From positions 372,001-436,000 of the forward strand of contig JAPFBL010000034.1 of NCBI GenBank assembly GCA_026182355.1: a stretch of 64,000 nucleotides of DNA. The letters run 5' to 3'. Each line of letters begins with the position of its first letter. Position 1 is the first letter of the stretch. Shown here in pieces: positions 1-12,031 of this stretch. Position numbers and translations under genes: made by a program. The DNA is from Hermatobates lingyangjiaoensis. Its lineage: Eukaryota; Arthropoda; Insecta; Hemiptera; Hermatobatidae. The notes beneath the pieces are model-generated. The model was not told the origin of the DNA, did not search any database, and worked only from the letters and a program-made list of their open reading frames with translations.

Positions 1-371
1 ATTAATTGTTCAGTTCTAAATTCCTATTCTCTCCATTTGTTAAAGTATTTTCCATAGAACTACCTGTATTTTTAATTTTATCCACTGCATGTTACAATTT
101 AATGGCTACGTCCTAAACTTTCCTTTCTTGGCCGACCGGAAACTCTGTTTTTACTTGGACTTTCCCTTATTGAAAGTTTCAGTCAGAGTAGTTTTCCTTC
201 TTTCTAAAGATGACAGAGTGACGTCGACACACACCCCTGCCCCCATTTTCCGTTATAACAATCCCCTTCAGAGCTAGTTACAGTATTCCATAATTCAGAA
301 TGTTACTAAATACAACTGTTGCTTTCCATAATTATCTGGAAGTGAAATAGTAACTTTGATGCAACAAATAC

Positions 372-593
372 CTCTGTTACTGCAGGTAACTTCATCAATA
401 GAAGCTGGAATGCCTGTTGAGGTAAAGTTTGTTGGAGAACCTGAAGCAATTGATTCGGTTGTCCACAAAAGGCCACAGCATTACTAAGGTGCTCCACTCC
501 TCCTTCAATATCTCCTTGACTCAATAATTCTTCACCTAACTGAACCTAAAATATTAAAAAAAAATTCCTATATTCATAAAGACAATGTGAAAG

Positions 594-635
<42 letters not shown>

Positions 636-1743
636 AATGGGTTATAAAGATAGTATTTATAGAATACTATCACTAAACTTGCTAATTTCCCCCCCTTCTC
701 ACTCATTGTAATTAATAAGAAATAGTACGTAATGATCAATTTTGAGTTCTAAATTTTCTACAACGACCAGTTAAAAAGCATTACAGATAGCTTGATACAT
801 CAATTAGTATATCATTCATTTTAACTAGGAACCAATTTATATGCGTCAAATCTCATGCACCTAAAATAGACTAATCAAAATTACTTACACAACACTAACA
901 TTTGTCAATTAATTGAAATAATGGGTAAAAAACATAGAACTTAACTCAGCACAGTAATTTCTTGCAACATATTTAATCGACTCCAATAATCATCAGAATG
1001 TTTGTTCTTTCTAAATTAGTGCATAATTAATCTTCAGTTATTTGTTGTAAGGCGTTATGCAATCACAATAATGAAGTTTTTTAGAATAGATATATAGATA
1101 GAATATAAATAACCTGACTGAGGAAGAATTTCTGAACAGCTTCATGATCTGACATGTCCGGAAATTTAACAACTTTCGCGGATGCTTTACTTGCTTTCTT
1201 AGCTTTTCTTCCTGGAATATGAAATAGGCATACAATTTTGCAATTACAAGTATATATAATATATAGAGTGTGAACGCAACTAATACTGAATCGCACAATT
1301 ACATGACCACTCGTTATTACAATGCGACAGTAATACTTTATTCCAATTATTGAATGTTCTAAAGCCCTACAAATAAGTTAAGAAAATAAGGTTAATAACC
1401 AATGAAACCTCCCATCGAAACAAATTAATTTAATTTTCTCAACGAATAAACTCATTCTTTAAGGATATATTGGGTAAATATCAAATAAATCAGGGTGTGC
1501 CTAAGATCCCTTGATTTCCTTGTAAATCTCCTTCTTCATTACTTTAAAGAAAAAATATATTTAAAACCTCCTTTTGGATATACACTTATATTCTTTGTGT
1601 AATCAACTGTACTTACGTTCCATCAATTTTTTCTTAAAATTCGGATCACTCCTTCTTTGCCTATCAAAATAAAAGCAATATCCTAAGAATATTGTACCAC
1701 ATATTCCGAATGCAATTCCCATAGCAGTCCTAGAATTCACCAT
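372..1743 (-). CDS. TOMM20: TOM20-like mitochondrial import receptor, copy A (last exon not seen)
   Basis: TOM20 is the outer-membrane receptor that binds presequences of mitochondrial precursors through its cytosolic domain and hands them to the TOM pore. Three coding exons read on the minus strand: 1617-1743, 1114-1211 and 372-545, with GT-AG borders and consistent phase. Exon 1 starts MVNSRTAMGIAFGICG, a single N-terminal membrane anchor, followed by the conserved FDRQRRSDPNFKKKL. Exon 2 gives a basic stretch, then FPDMSDHEAVQKFF. Exon 3 gives VQLGEELLSQGDIEGG and the TPR-like receptor groove GQPNQLLQVLQQTLP. Lengths of 127, 98 and 174 nt equal those of copy B. The donor at 371 is GTATTT. 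The short C-terminal exon expected after this donor was not found in bases 1-371 and may lie outside the window. Reading through the donor gives an unrelated tail with a stop at 306, which I take to be intron. Confidence 0.93.
595..633. repeat. (TA)n microsatellite
   Basis: About 38 bp of uninterrupted TA dinucleotides inside intron 2 of TOM20 copy A. Confidence 0.95.
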
Positions 1744-2120
1744 TTTTGAAATAACGGAAGACTTCTCCAACACGAAATTTACACAGGCAGGTTGGAAACA
1801 ATTGTTGCCACTGTAATAAAGTTAAATCACCTCAAAACAATAGTATTATTCAAAAAGTTAAATTTCGCTAAATTATTTTGAATTAATACTTCGCAAATCA
1901 TTTAAATTCTTAAGATTAATTAGGATTAATTTTATGGATGGTAGATGAGATCAATATTTTTAGAGGAATTTAAATAAAAATGCCACTTTCGCATTAACAA
2001 TTTATATCATTTGTAAAAACCGAAATTTGACGTTTAACATCTCAAGCTGACAAATTATTTTACTTTCAGTGAAAAGGTAAATATTGTAATTTTATTTTAA
2101 TATAATAGAAACCGATTATT

Positions 2121-3760
2121 TTTTACTTTACTATAAGTAAAGTATAGTGATCGTGAAAAAATTCGATCTCGAGATTTTGACGGAATTACATGTTTTGAAG
2201 TCCCAGAAGTCGTTTTATCAAGTTTTTACGATGATGTCTGTGTGTGTGTGAGTGGGTGCGTTTGTTAGCATTGCTTGTTACCACGCTACGGTCCAGAATC
2301 TTTGATGGATCAAGTTGATATTTTACACAAAAATGGGCCCCATAGGGAAGAAGATCCCTATTGTTTGGGAAGAATTATGCATGATGGGAAAGTCACTTTT
2401 TTTGCCAAAAACCGTTTTTTTGAAAACATTTATTTCTCCTAAACTGATAACCCTAGAGTTTTGAAATTTTGACATTATCTTTGAGGTTACAAATGGAACA
2501 AACGAAAAATATGTTCAGAATTTTAAAACAACAGGAAATATTTTTTTTTCAATTAAATGTAAAAATTTTGACATATAATTAATTCAATCTAAAACCTTGT
2601 GAGAGCGATACAAGCCATACTGTTAGACGGATCACAATGAAACTATGCCTAAAAATAGAACATTATGTGGAGAATGAATTGAGATATTTTTTTTCAAAAT
2701 TACATTCGCTAAAGGGGCGTTACAGTACGATTTCTGTTTTCAGAAAATGATTTTTTGACGCGAAACGGCTCATTAAAAAATAATGAAAATTTGACCAAAA
2801 ATGGAACAAAAATTAGCAATTCATAAAAAAAAAATTCATGAAGTTTCAATTACGGAAAAGAGCAATAACGCTATAAAAACTGTTTGTTTATCCTAGACTG
2901 AGAGATCACCTGCTATACTTGTCGAATTTTTTATATTTTTTTACATTGTTTACATTGACTTAGAAATTTTTTGAGCAAATCCACTGAGATAAAATTGATA
3001 TTTATAAAGGAATAATTTAAATTGTTTATTGACTTATATGAGATGTAAGAGGAATAATATTGTGCAGGAAAATAATAACACTCACTCAGAAAAAATTCGT
3101 ATATATGTTATTTGACAAAGGGGAAGGAAAATGATCTTATTAAATACTAAGAAGCTTATTATTATTATTATTATTTTAAAGATTAAAATTCCCAGTATAA
3201 TAATTCTATAAAAGACCAAAAATGTAAATGATAATTCATAATTGGAATCTTTCGTTTAGAGATTAATAAATGTAATTATCGTACATCTTTAATTAACAAA
3301 TCACCTTAAAATAACATTTTCTTCGCTGTTCAAGGTGTTTTTCAGAGAAAAAAAGGGTATTTTCCTGTTTTAAATTTTAAAATTTTACTTTAATATTCAA
3401 TGTAGAAGGATGTCAAGTAAACGATGTAAGAAATCCACTGGCTGTTTGAACGAAAGCCATTCTCTTGTAGGAGAATAAATCGTTTCAAGAAATGTTCACT
3501 TTGGTTTTTCAAAAATGTTATTACTGCTGTAGTTATACTAATGAAATTATTTGCAAATAATAAATTATTTGTGATGTACAAAAATAAGCTTATAAATTGA
3601 TATGTCCTTCAATCACTATCTGTACTACCTCAGGAATGAAAGGCTAATCCCATTTAGATGTTTACGTTATGCTTAAATGAGACGTTATGTTTTATATACT
3701 CAAGAAATTTGACATTAAGTTACTTATAGTAAAGTAGAGTGTAGGCCACTCCAGATTTTT
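2121..3760 (+). mobile_element. 1.6 kb noncoding transposon, copy 1
   Basis: This stretch is nearly identical over its whole length to 20311-21918. It opens with the perfect palindrome ACTTTACT-ATA-AGTAAAGT (2125-2143) and closes with TTACTTATAGTAAAGT, the inverse of the opening motif, followed by a shared GTAGGCCACTCC. The inverted ends suggest a cut-and-paste DNA transposon. No long open reading frame is present on either strand, so both copies look non-autonomous. A GTGTGTGTG microsatellite lies near the left end at about 2239. I could not assign a superfamily and see no clear target-site duplication. Confidence 0.75.
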
Positions 3761-4535
3761 TAGAATTATATTTTTGTTGTACGACACTCCTAGAAACTTA
3801 ATGAGTAAGGTTTCTAAACATAGATTGAGTTTTGAAATTAATTTGCAAATAATGACAAAGGTTGTTAATTATAATGGCGTTAACTGGGCTTGGCGGATTG
3901 TAAAGGACGGCACTTTGGCTAAGTGGGAATGCTGGAGGTGGGAGGCAGCGAGACAGATTTCTCAGCTTTGCCAGACCAGATTGATTAGATTGAGCCCTTC
4001 TAAATGTTAACTAAGGGGGTAGATTAAGAAGTTGTATTGAAATCTCAAGCCTCGTGGCAACCCTTTTCAGCTGTGTAATATTTATACAGGGGAAATAAAC
4101 TTGGATCATCTCCGTACAACAAGACAATATCCAACATCTAACTTGACTCCTAAGGTAGTTTGCTTGAAGCTGACTCCTCCGCCTGAATTAGCTTCTCGCT
4201 TTTAGTACAAATTAACTTTCCTTCTCTTTGCTAACTTATCCAATATGTTTTAACTAAATCATATCTTTTCCTCAAAAGTGAATTACATCTTTTATTGATT
4301 CTGCTACAATAAACATCAAATGAATCAGAATAGAAATGTCTGTAATATTGTATTCTCCTCTGCTATTTGGCCATATGAAAAATGTTGTTTTAAATGTTAA
4401 AATACGCTTTTGACTTCTATAGAAAAATATTTAAACATTCCCTAAAACATATTGTATTCCTGCTTTAAATGAAAGGTTTTAATTGATTACATTTTTAAAA
4501 TAGTATTATACATTAATACGGGAATTTGTAAACTA

Positions 4536-4868
4536 GGTTAGGTTAGGTTAGGTTTCAGTGGCAGTTCCACAAGGGAACACACTTAGGCCGAGCATTGGCC
4601 CTTTGTGATACCACACAATGAAGATTGATTCTACAGTGGGAGTTCTAAATTTTGCCTAACTCAAGTGTATTTAGAGTAGGGTTTTTTAACGAGTACCTGA
4701 CATCGTACAGGCTCGGGACCGACAGTTTAACGTCCTTCTCCGAGGGACGACGTGCCCACATTTATTCACCTCCCGCATGAATAAATCGAGGGCCAGGTGG
4801 GGATTGAACCCCGGTCCTATCAGATTAGAGGCAAGCACGTAACCACTGAGCTAGCCTGACCCCCTAAC
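4536..4868 (-). mobile_element. tRNA-derived SINE with TTAGG-type tail
   Basis: On the minus strand the head (right end) has tRNA-like promoter boxes: TAGCTCAGTGGTTA (A-box region) and GGTTCAATCCC (B box). The body includes the CGGGACCGACAG / TTAACGTCC segment also found in the copy at 38425-38735. The left end, which is the SINE 3' tail, is four tandem AGGTT units, the same repeat as the arthropod telomere unit TTAGG. The element is flanked by a 10-bp direct repeat TTGTAAACTA at 4526-4535 and 4869-4878, a clear target-site duplication showing retrotransposition. Confidence is high for a SINE; the family name is not known to me. Confidence 0.88.
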
Positions 4869-5469
4869 TTGTAAACTAAAGTATTGAGTATTGTTTTTTC
4901 AAGTCTGTCGTATGTATATAATTACTCCAAGTAATTCGTGTATATGAGGTTTTCCTCATACTTTTATTAAAGTAAAACAATTTTTAGTAATCAGCAGTAA
5001 TTTACAAATAAATTGAAATCCCACTTCACCAGATAATATTGACTGTGTAAAGAGATATAATTTTATTGTTATGTCAGTTTGCATTTCCGAAAACCTTTGT
5101 CATCCCTTTCTCATGGTTACAATTTATGTCACAGTCCTTTACATTTCAATTGGATTAACCTCTTATTCTATCCACTAATTTTATTGTTCAGTTGGTTGAT
5201 TTTGTTCTCAGTCATAATGCCTTCCGTTTGATGGTGATTTTTACCTTCAGATCAGGTTCCCTCTCTTGCCAACCTTCATGGAGAAGCATGATATAAGAAC
5301 AAATTTTCTGCCCATCGTCGTTTTCCTAGTTTTATTCCCTGCTGATGTGTATCATGATCCTAGGAGGGATTGCAGTGAAACCACTTTTCTCATTACTACT
5401 TATTTACCTAGTGCTCATTGGCTTGGCACAGGCTAGGAGTTTTTCGCTAAACTTTCTTCGTCGTCCATT

Positions 5470-5835
5470 ACTTCTTGTATCTTCAGGGAGGCGCCTTCTG
5501 TCTTCTACCGCAGACCGCTAATCTCAGATCAATCTCTCACATATCTCTTCTCCAAAGCATCCCTATACTGCTTGTGGTATGGTTCAATGCGGACGTCGTG
5601 GTTGTCTTACATTTTCTATTATCATTATATTCTTTCCTTAGCAATCACACTTACCATCCTTATTCCTCGGAAAACCTCCTGTACTTCTTTCTGGTAACTT
5701 TTGTTTATCGATTGGATTGCACCCACTATAATGCTCTCTATTCGGGTTTAGCTTCCACCAAGCTGAGACTACGGATGAATAATCATCCTGATCCAAACCC
5801 AATGTCACTTTTAGTTCTTCAAAATAGCACTCATT
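5470..5835 (+). pseudogene. Decayed Penelope-like endonuclease fragment
   Basis: Reading across frameshifts on the plus strand recovers pieces matching the C-terminal GIY-YIG nuclease at 12590-13258: GRRGCLTF around 5590, then VYRLDCTHYNALYSGL and LRLRMNNH near 5700-5780. These correspond to the cysteine-rich linker, the GIY-YIG signature and the catalytic arginine region of Penelope-like retroelements. The open frame 5475-5912 around it is accidental. Following sequence to about 6150 resembles the 3' flank of the relic near 11000. Confidence 0.6.
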
Positions 5836-6184
5836 TGGCCTCAGTCGTTAACATTTCTTTATTATTATTAGTCTTATTAAATTTTGTTTACTTATTTATT
5901 TTTCCTTTATAGTTAGTTTTTTTACTGGTTTTTCAAATTTTTGTTTATTTATTAAAATGGTTGGTTTTCTTCACTTTCCCTATTATTCTTGTCTCATCTC
6001 CCTCTGTAAGTTAACTACACTGATTCAGTGCCTCTTCAATGAGACTTCACTTTAGTCGTCACTTGTTTTCGTAGTGATATATTTTTTACCTGATAACGAG
6101 GCAACCGAAATAGAGTAGAGTTTTTGGATCGCCTTTATACATGCTATTTCTAAATTTAGTTTGTGGAATGGTTTTAATGAATTG

Positions 6185-6186
<2 letters not shown>

Positions 6187-6223
<37 letters not shown>
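6187..6223. repeat. (TA)n microsatellite abutting a Penelope-like copy
   Basis: A run of TA dinucleotides directly followed by CAGTTCAAAAATGAAG, the left end of a Penelope-like copy. The same junction occurs at 12012-12032. Confidence 0.92.
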
Positions 6224-6224
<1 letters not shown>

Positions 6225-6226
<2 letters not shown>

Positions 6227-7075
6227 TTCAAAAATGAAGAAAACCAACACACAGACAAAGAGACACACTTACAAACTCAAATTATCGAATGATCCATCTT
6301 TAGGAGAAAAGAGAATGGGCGACCAAGCACGCCGGAAACACAACGGCCGGAAACCGTCCCGGCAACCGACCGTGCTGCCACGCGCGCCCGGTTCAGGAAG
6401 TAATGAAGTAGAGACGAACAGAAGAAAATTAAAATTAAGAAAAGGAGTTCTGGTTGATTGAAAGTAAAATAAACAACAGGAAGATAAATGAAGTATGAAA
6501 AGGAATACCGTGAAAATACCTAAAAGGAAGATAACAGAGTTGGTAAGGAGATGAGAAACAATTGAAAATACAAGGATAAGATCAATTAAAAATAAATAAA
6601 TAATTAAAGCAATTTAAAAAATAAAAATAAATAAAACAATAAATAAATAAAAAAATATATATATAAATAAATAAAATAAAGATAAAATATATTTATCGCT
6701 TAACGTTTAATCCGGGTTTGGTACGTGCCTTGAGCAAGCAGATGTGGGCCTCCTCGGATACTCTAAGAGTTACTGTATAGTCATCAGGAGGGATCTGTAC
6801 TCTGAAGCATTCATTAAAGGTGAGACCGTGGGAGTTAGCGTGGATGGCAACAGGTAAATTTTGGTTGTTGCTAACGGATGCTCTATGATCGCTGTGTCAG
6901 CCACTATGAGGCTGAGCATTTTAGATGATAAGCCTACGTAGGACGCATCACAGCAAGTACACTCCAGTTGGTATACACCGTTTTTGGAGGTACAAGAGCA
7001 GTCCTTAGCAACAGGATAGGACTAGTTGCAAGAAGGTGAAGTGAAATGAGGAATGGGGTTGAACCCCATTCAACT
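6225..7075 (-). mobile_element. Penelope-like retroelement relic, copy 1
   Basis: The left 180 bp (6225-6405) matches 12032-12210. The right part (about 6690-7075) matches the 3' coding end of the GIY-YIG protein at 12590-13258 on the minus strand, including the codons for PGLN at the C terminus. Compared with that copy, about 20 bases are missing near 6790 and there are frameshifts, so it is dead. A low-complexity AAATAAAT region separates the two parts. The right end stops abruptly near 7075. Confidence 0.75.
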
Positions 7076-7097
7076 CAATAGTGGATAGTTGATAGTG

Positions 7098-7236
7098 GAT
7101 CAATCACTATCTGTTCTACCTCAGGAATGAAAGACTAATGAACATCTCCCATTTAGACTATTATATTATGCTTAAATGAGACAGTATATATTATATACCC
7201 AAGAAGTTTTATTTAAGTTTACTTATAGTAAAGTTC
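7098..7236 (+). mobile_element. 3' fragment of the 1.6 kb transposon
   Basis: It matches the last 130 bp of the copies at 2121-3760 and 20311-21918, from AATCACTATCTG to the terminal CTTATAGTAAAGT. It is a truncated remnant lying between a Penelope-like and a Helitron relic. Confidence 0.75.
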
Positions 7237-7239
7237 AAG

Positions 7240-8017
7240 ATGTACTATACTAGAGTTCAAGATGTACTATCTATTCAGAATAAATGAATTTGTGAAGGAG
7301 CAATTCTCAGACCTTACTAATGAACAGGCAAGAAAAATGAACAAACAGGTTCTTACGCTAAATCAAGTAGAGGAAACAACCTACAGGTCATTAAACAGAG
7401 TGATTAGTGATGAGGAAGCAGTTCATCAGCCAACTGAATTTCTTAGCTCCATGACTGCCTGCTCATGAGTAAAACCTCAAGCAGGAGCACCAATCATGAT
7501 GCTGTTTTAGTAGCAGTAACAAATTTCATATTACAAGACGCGACTGCCCCAAATATGCGCAACGGGACTCGACTTTAAGTTCGTGTTCTGCACAGATACA
7601 ACATAGAGGTGGACATTATGACTGGGTGTGGTACTGGAAGTCTGTGTGTATACCACGCGTACCACTGATTCCGAGCCACTATCCGTTTCCATTCAAACGA
7701 TTGCAATGTTCCATCAGCGCCTGTTTTGCAATGACGGTAACTAAGTCGGAAGAGGAAACTATCTACCGCAGAACTGAAGTGAGTGAGACCAAGTTTTTCT
7801 CACATGGTCAACTGTAGTTTGCCTTCTGAAGATTCAGTGGTTCCAACTCTTTGTTCTTCCATGAAACTGAAGGACAGACAGCTAATGTGGTGTATACAGA
7901 GGTATTTGCTTAACACTGTACTAATAATGATATTTTCTACTATTCTACAATTTCTAATGATATTTTGGAATGTATAATCGAATTTTTGATTCCGTTAAAG
8001 ACGGGTACATTTTCTAG
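7240..8017 (+). mobile_element. Helitron relic with decayed helicase, copy 1
   Basis: Plus-strand fragments spell the C-terminal part of the Helitron PIF1-like helicase: TYRSLNRVISDEEAVHQP and TEFLSS (7380-7450), IPRVPLIPSHYPFPFKRL (7650-7700), CFAMTVTKS and FSHGQL (7715-7815). Stops and frameshifts separate them. The element ends with the classic Helitron 3' terminus: a short hairpin CCGTTAAAGACGG, ten bases, then CTAG at 8014-8017. The same terminus closes copies 2 and 3. No intact Rep domain is present in the window. Confidence 0.85.
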
Positions 8018-10060
8018 CATTGAAATAAAATAATTGTAAATTCCTTTACGAACATCGTGGTGTGAGGACGTTTCATCAAGATAAAAAATCTTTCTTCTTA
8101 GTTTTTGTTCGGAGGAAAAGCCTCCTAACCGCTTAGATTTCACACAACTCGGAACGTTGTTCTGTTTTACCCGTGGGGACGTTAAAAAACTATTTACAGT
8201 ATTTCATCCCCTTTCAAAATTTAAACTAGAAAAAGCTTTAGGAATTTTAGGAAATAAAAAAGAAATACCAAGGGAAAACCAAATTTAACTTTTATGAAAT
8301 ACTATAGGTGGTTCATTTATTTTTCTAATAGAGAAATATAATTATACATTATTTTCACTTTAAGAAGCGCAACAGTAGGAATATAATATAAGCACTTTAT
8401 AAAACAAAACAAAAAAAATAAGAATATATAATAATTTTGTTAATTTGATATTAAAATACAAACAAAAAGTAAAAAGGTTTTTAACACATTTTGAAAATAT
8501 AATTACTAATGGCAAGACCGTATTAATCCTACGAAACATAAGAAATTGTTTACTTGAAACTCTTACTATAACGTGTTGCAACTAACATTAGTTTTTCAAC
8601 GATTGTCCTTTACAAGTCTGAAAACATTACCTCTGTAAAAGTAAACAAATCTACTTTCTAAACATTGCATCTTACATTCCTGTAACCATTCATTTAAAAA
8701 AAAAAAAACAATATTGTAAAAACTGTGATAACTGAACAAGTTTTCACTCCAGAATGATGGTCTAATCAGTGTTTCCCAACTTGAGGCATAGCAGATGTAG
8801 AGAAGGATTCCCGAAAACGAACTAGTTCAGAGTTTAGGGTTAACCGTATGGCAAGTCCTTATTGTGCTTTAATGCCCCCCTCTGGATCAACGAAATAATA
8901 ATTTCGGTTGTGTTTGCATCCTTGATTTTCTAACTCACATGTTTTTATGATTTCCAACATTTTGGGGTATATTATTTAACGTACATATTCAGGAAGGAAA
9001 TAATTGCTGATAAAAAAAAAATCAACTGGATATAAGACAACGGGGAGACTTGAGATTAAATTAACTAATTTTAAATAATAAATGATTGCTCAAAATTAAA
9101 ATAATATGTACAAATCTTTCACATTTGCATTTCAGTTCTTTATTACAACAACAATTCGTAAATCTATTGTTAAAATATTAATTACATTATTCTTTGTTAA
9201 TTTCTTCCCTATTCGACCAGTTTCAAAATGTTTCTACCATCAAAACCCTACTGAATGTGTTCAGTTAAGTTAGTTCACAATTTTTTTTTCAGAGTGCTAC
9301 TAATTAATTAATTTACACATTTTCTTATACATGTGGTTCTTGATAACTGACACTTTCTGAAATCGGCCGATTTCAGTACTTATATTCCAAAAAATATATT
9401 CAACCTCTGTTGTACTAATAACCATATAAATTTGTAAATTATCCTAAAATACCGAACCAGCACTAACTTCAGTTAAAAACTCGACACTTTTATTCAGGAA
9501 TATACTGAAATCTGTCACTGAAAATCATACTTTAATAGTGTCAGGTTAAATACCTATCAACAGACTACACTTTCAGAATAACCAATATGGTTTTTTAAAC
9601 AAAGGAATTACATTAGAAATAAATATTTCTAACAAAGCTAAAAAAAAAAAAGGGCTATTCAACATCCTCTTCCATCACAGGGCCAGAGGGAGATAACCTT
9701 ATCCTCTGAAACAAATAATTAAATATAATATACAACATGGTTACATATAATATACAATATATGTTTAACTATTATGTGTTTCTTATACATATGTTATTCA
9801 GATCTACAAGAATGAGTGCAGTATGTTTTCTCAACATCATAACTCAATGATATTTCAATATATCTTATACACAACCAACAAATTAATAGAGAATGAATTG
9901 AGTCATATAACATTTCTAATTCAACTTTTTTCATTATACACTCAAACTTTGGTTTATATAAAGAAATATGCTATACATAGCAACCAGAGTGTTATTAGGA
10001 AAAATAAGGAAGCTTACTTAGAAACAGGTATTGTTATTGTTATTTTCAATGATATATATA
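8018..10060. other. AT-rich intergenic stretch
   Basis: No gene is recognised. It holds homopolymer A and T runs and a perfect palindrome GAAATCGGCCGATTTC at about 9359-9374. Short open frames here lack any familiar motif and look accidental. Confidence 0.6.
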
Positions 10061-10934
10061 TCTATGTAAATAAAATAATGATTTTGTCTGTACATTGCTT
10101 AGAAGTGACTCATCTCAAGTTTTTTTTATGTTTCATACATTGGAGAAACCGAATCCACCCTTAGAAACATTTCTGTCGGTTTGTCAGTTTGTCCGCAAAA
10201 TTTTGTCACAAGTAAACTCAGCCACCATAAGACATATCAAGCTGAAACTTTTACAGTAGATTTGTGTAGGTCTAACTTAAAATATATGCTCTGAATTGAT
10301 TGGAAATTCAACGTTGAAATGAAGTTATGGACGTTTAAAGCAAAAACGTTTGTCACAAGTAAACTTAGCCACCATAAGACATAGCGAGCTGAAACTTTGA
10401 CACTGGATTTGTGTATGCCTAACTTAAAATATAGGCTCTAAATAGATTGATAATTCAGTACAGAAACAAAGTTATGGGGCTTTAAGCTGTATTTTCCTAA
10501 CTTCACAGGCAAGTTTGTTTTGAAAATAAACAGGTTTGGCAAGTAAGTATTGTTAGTTGATTTTAATTTCATTGGAGCATATAAATATATAGCGTATTTG
10601 ACATCATTGAAAAGGTTTCCCAGAGTTCAAGATGCACTATCTATTAAGAATAGTTTTGTAAACGAGCAATTCTCAGCCCTTATTATGAGTTTACTTGCTC
10701 AAGAGTTAGAGGTTCCAACTGTTTGTTTTTCCATGAACCGGAAGGACAGACAGCAAATTTAGTGTATACAGAGGCTTTTGTTTAACACTGTACTAATAAT
10801 GATATTTTCTACTAATCTATAATTTCTAATTATAGTATTAGCATAATACCATAATTGGTATATATTCCATGGTATTTTGGAATACCAAGTATAATGGCAT
10901 TTTTGATTCCGTCAAAGACGGGTACGTTTGCTAG
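10061..10934 (+). mobile_element. Helitron, internally deleted, copy 2
   Basis: It starts with TCTATGTAAATAAAA, a Helitron-like 5' TC terminus, and ends with the hairpin CCGTCAAAGACGG and CTAG followed by T. The middle contains two tandem versions of a noncoding block (about 10195-10320 and 10350-10470, sharing CACAAGTAAACT and AGCCACCATAAGACATA). Only scraps of helicase coding remain, for example RVQDALSIKNSFVNEQF at about 10620. The left end is inferred from comparison with copy 3. Confidence 0.75.
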
Positions 10935-10984
10935 TTCACTATAAAGTCGAAAATACTTTCCATATGAAGTCTTCTGGGTGGTAG

Positions 10985-11605
10985 ATCTGCTCCTGGGCTT
11001 AACCTCAATCGTTAATTGTTCTTTTATTTATTTTTTTGTTAATTTAATTTTTTTTCATATATATTTATTTATTTTTTCTACAAGTTGTTATTGGTTTTTA
11101 ATTTTAATTTTATGTAAGCGTTTTAATTCACTTAATTTTTATTTGGCTTTTACTTCTTTATCTTTCTTGTCTGCTCTTCCTCCGAAAGTTGGCTGCACTG
11201 TCTGAGTGCTTCTGTTTGAACGCCAAGCCAGTGGTTATCAGCTTTTGGAGCGATTCACATCTATTCATGATGACGAAGACATCCAAATGTAGTAGTGAGT
11301 TCAGTGATTTCTTTTCTGTGTGTTCTTTTGAAAATTCTAGTTTATTTAGTTCGAAGAATCGTTTCATCTATTTGGTTACACATATATATATATATATATA
11401 CCGAGCTTCGGTCGGTCAGCGCAAACAGCTTCCTGTAGCTATCCATGCCAACAGCCACAACCTTTCTTTTAATGACTGCTTTACTGTTCAAATCATTAAG
11501 CTAGTGCCCACTGATGACCGTAGTTTGACATTAAGAGCGTCTGAGGAGGCCCACATACGGTTATTGGGGGCCCGATCAGATCCCGGTTTAAATCAGAAGC
11601 GTTAA
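10985..11605 (+). mobile_element. Penelope-like relic, plus strand
   Basis: From about 11405 an open stretch reads LPVAIHANSHNLSFNDCF, then TLRASEEAHIRLLG and PGLNQKR with a stop at 11605. These are the last 60 residues of the Penelope-like GIY-YIG nuclease, including the catalytic glutamate region SEEAHI. A TA microsatellite (11383-11400) precedes it. The segment 10985-11370 resembles noncoding sequence next to the relic at 5470-5835 and is probably an older fragment. The enclosing frame from 11189 is not a gene. Confidence 0.65.
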
Positions 11606-12031
11606 CTTTTATTTGTATTTCCTTTTATTTTTAACTTATATATTCTTATTCATATATATATTTTTTTTATTTTATTATTTTTTTTCCATTTTTTATTATA
11701 ATAATATTTTTTTATTTTTTTTTATTATTTCCTTTTTTTATAATTTTTAATTTTATAATTTTATCTATTGTTTTTGCTTTCTCCGTTCTCCGACGTTTAG
11801 TGCCTAGCTCCTCTTTTACGCTAGTGCTGCTCTCTTCGGTTGACTCTTTATTTCTTCATTCGCGCTCCGTTCTTCGACGTGGGGAGATCTCTCTCACTTC
11901 GTCCTCTCTTCTAGTCTACTCTCCTGATGACGAAAAACAGTTAGAAATATTGAATTCTGTAAGTTTTCTTTGTATTCTCTTTTCTGTGTCGTGCTTTGTG
12001 TAATTTAAAGTTATATATATATATATATATA

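Noticed and set aside
306..371. Extension of TOM20 copy A to a stop at 306
   Set aside because: The exon of copy B is exactly 174 nt and copy A has a GT donor at the same place; the extra residues do not resemble the TOM20 tail.
4536..4868. Functional tRNA gene on the minus strand
   Set aside because: A and B boxes are present but the sequence does not form a full cloverleaf, and it is followed by a SINE body with target duplications.
5475..5912. 145-codon open frame as a membrane protein gene
   Set aside because: It overlaps Penelope-like nuclease remains in shifting frames and has no splice or start context; the hydrophobicity comes from T-rich sequence.
6141..6461. Open frame through the TA repeat
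   Set aside because: It is produced by the dinucleotide run and a Penelope-like terminal repeat.
11189..11605. 138-codon open frame as a host gene
   Set aside because: Only the last 60 codons are meaningful, and they are the Penelope-like nuclease tail; the rest crosses a TA microsatellite.
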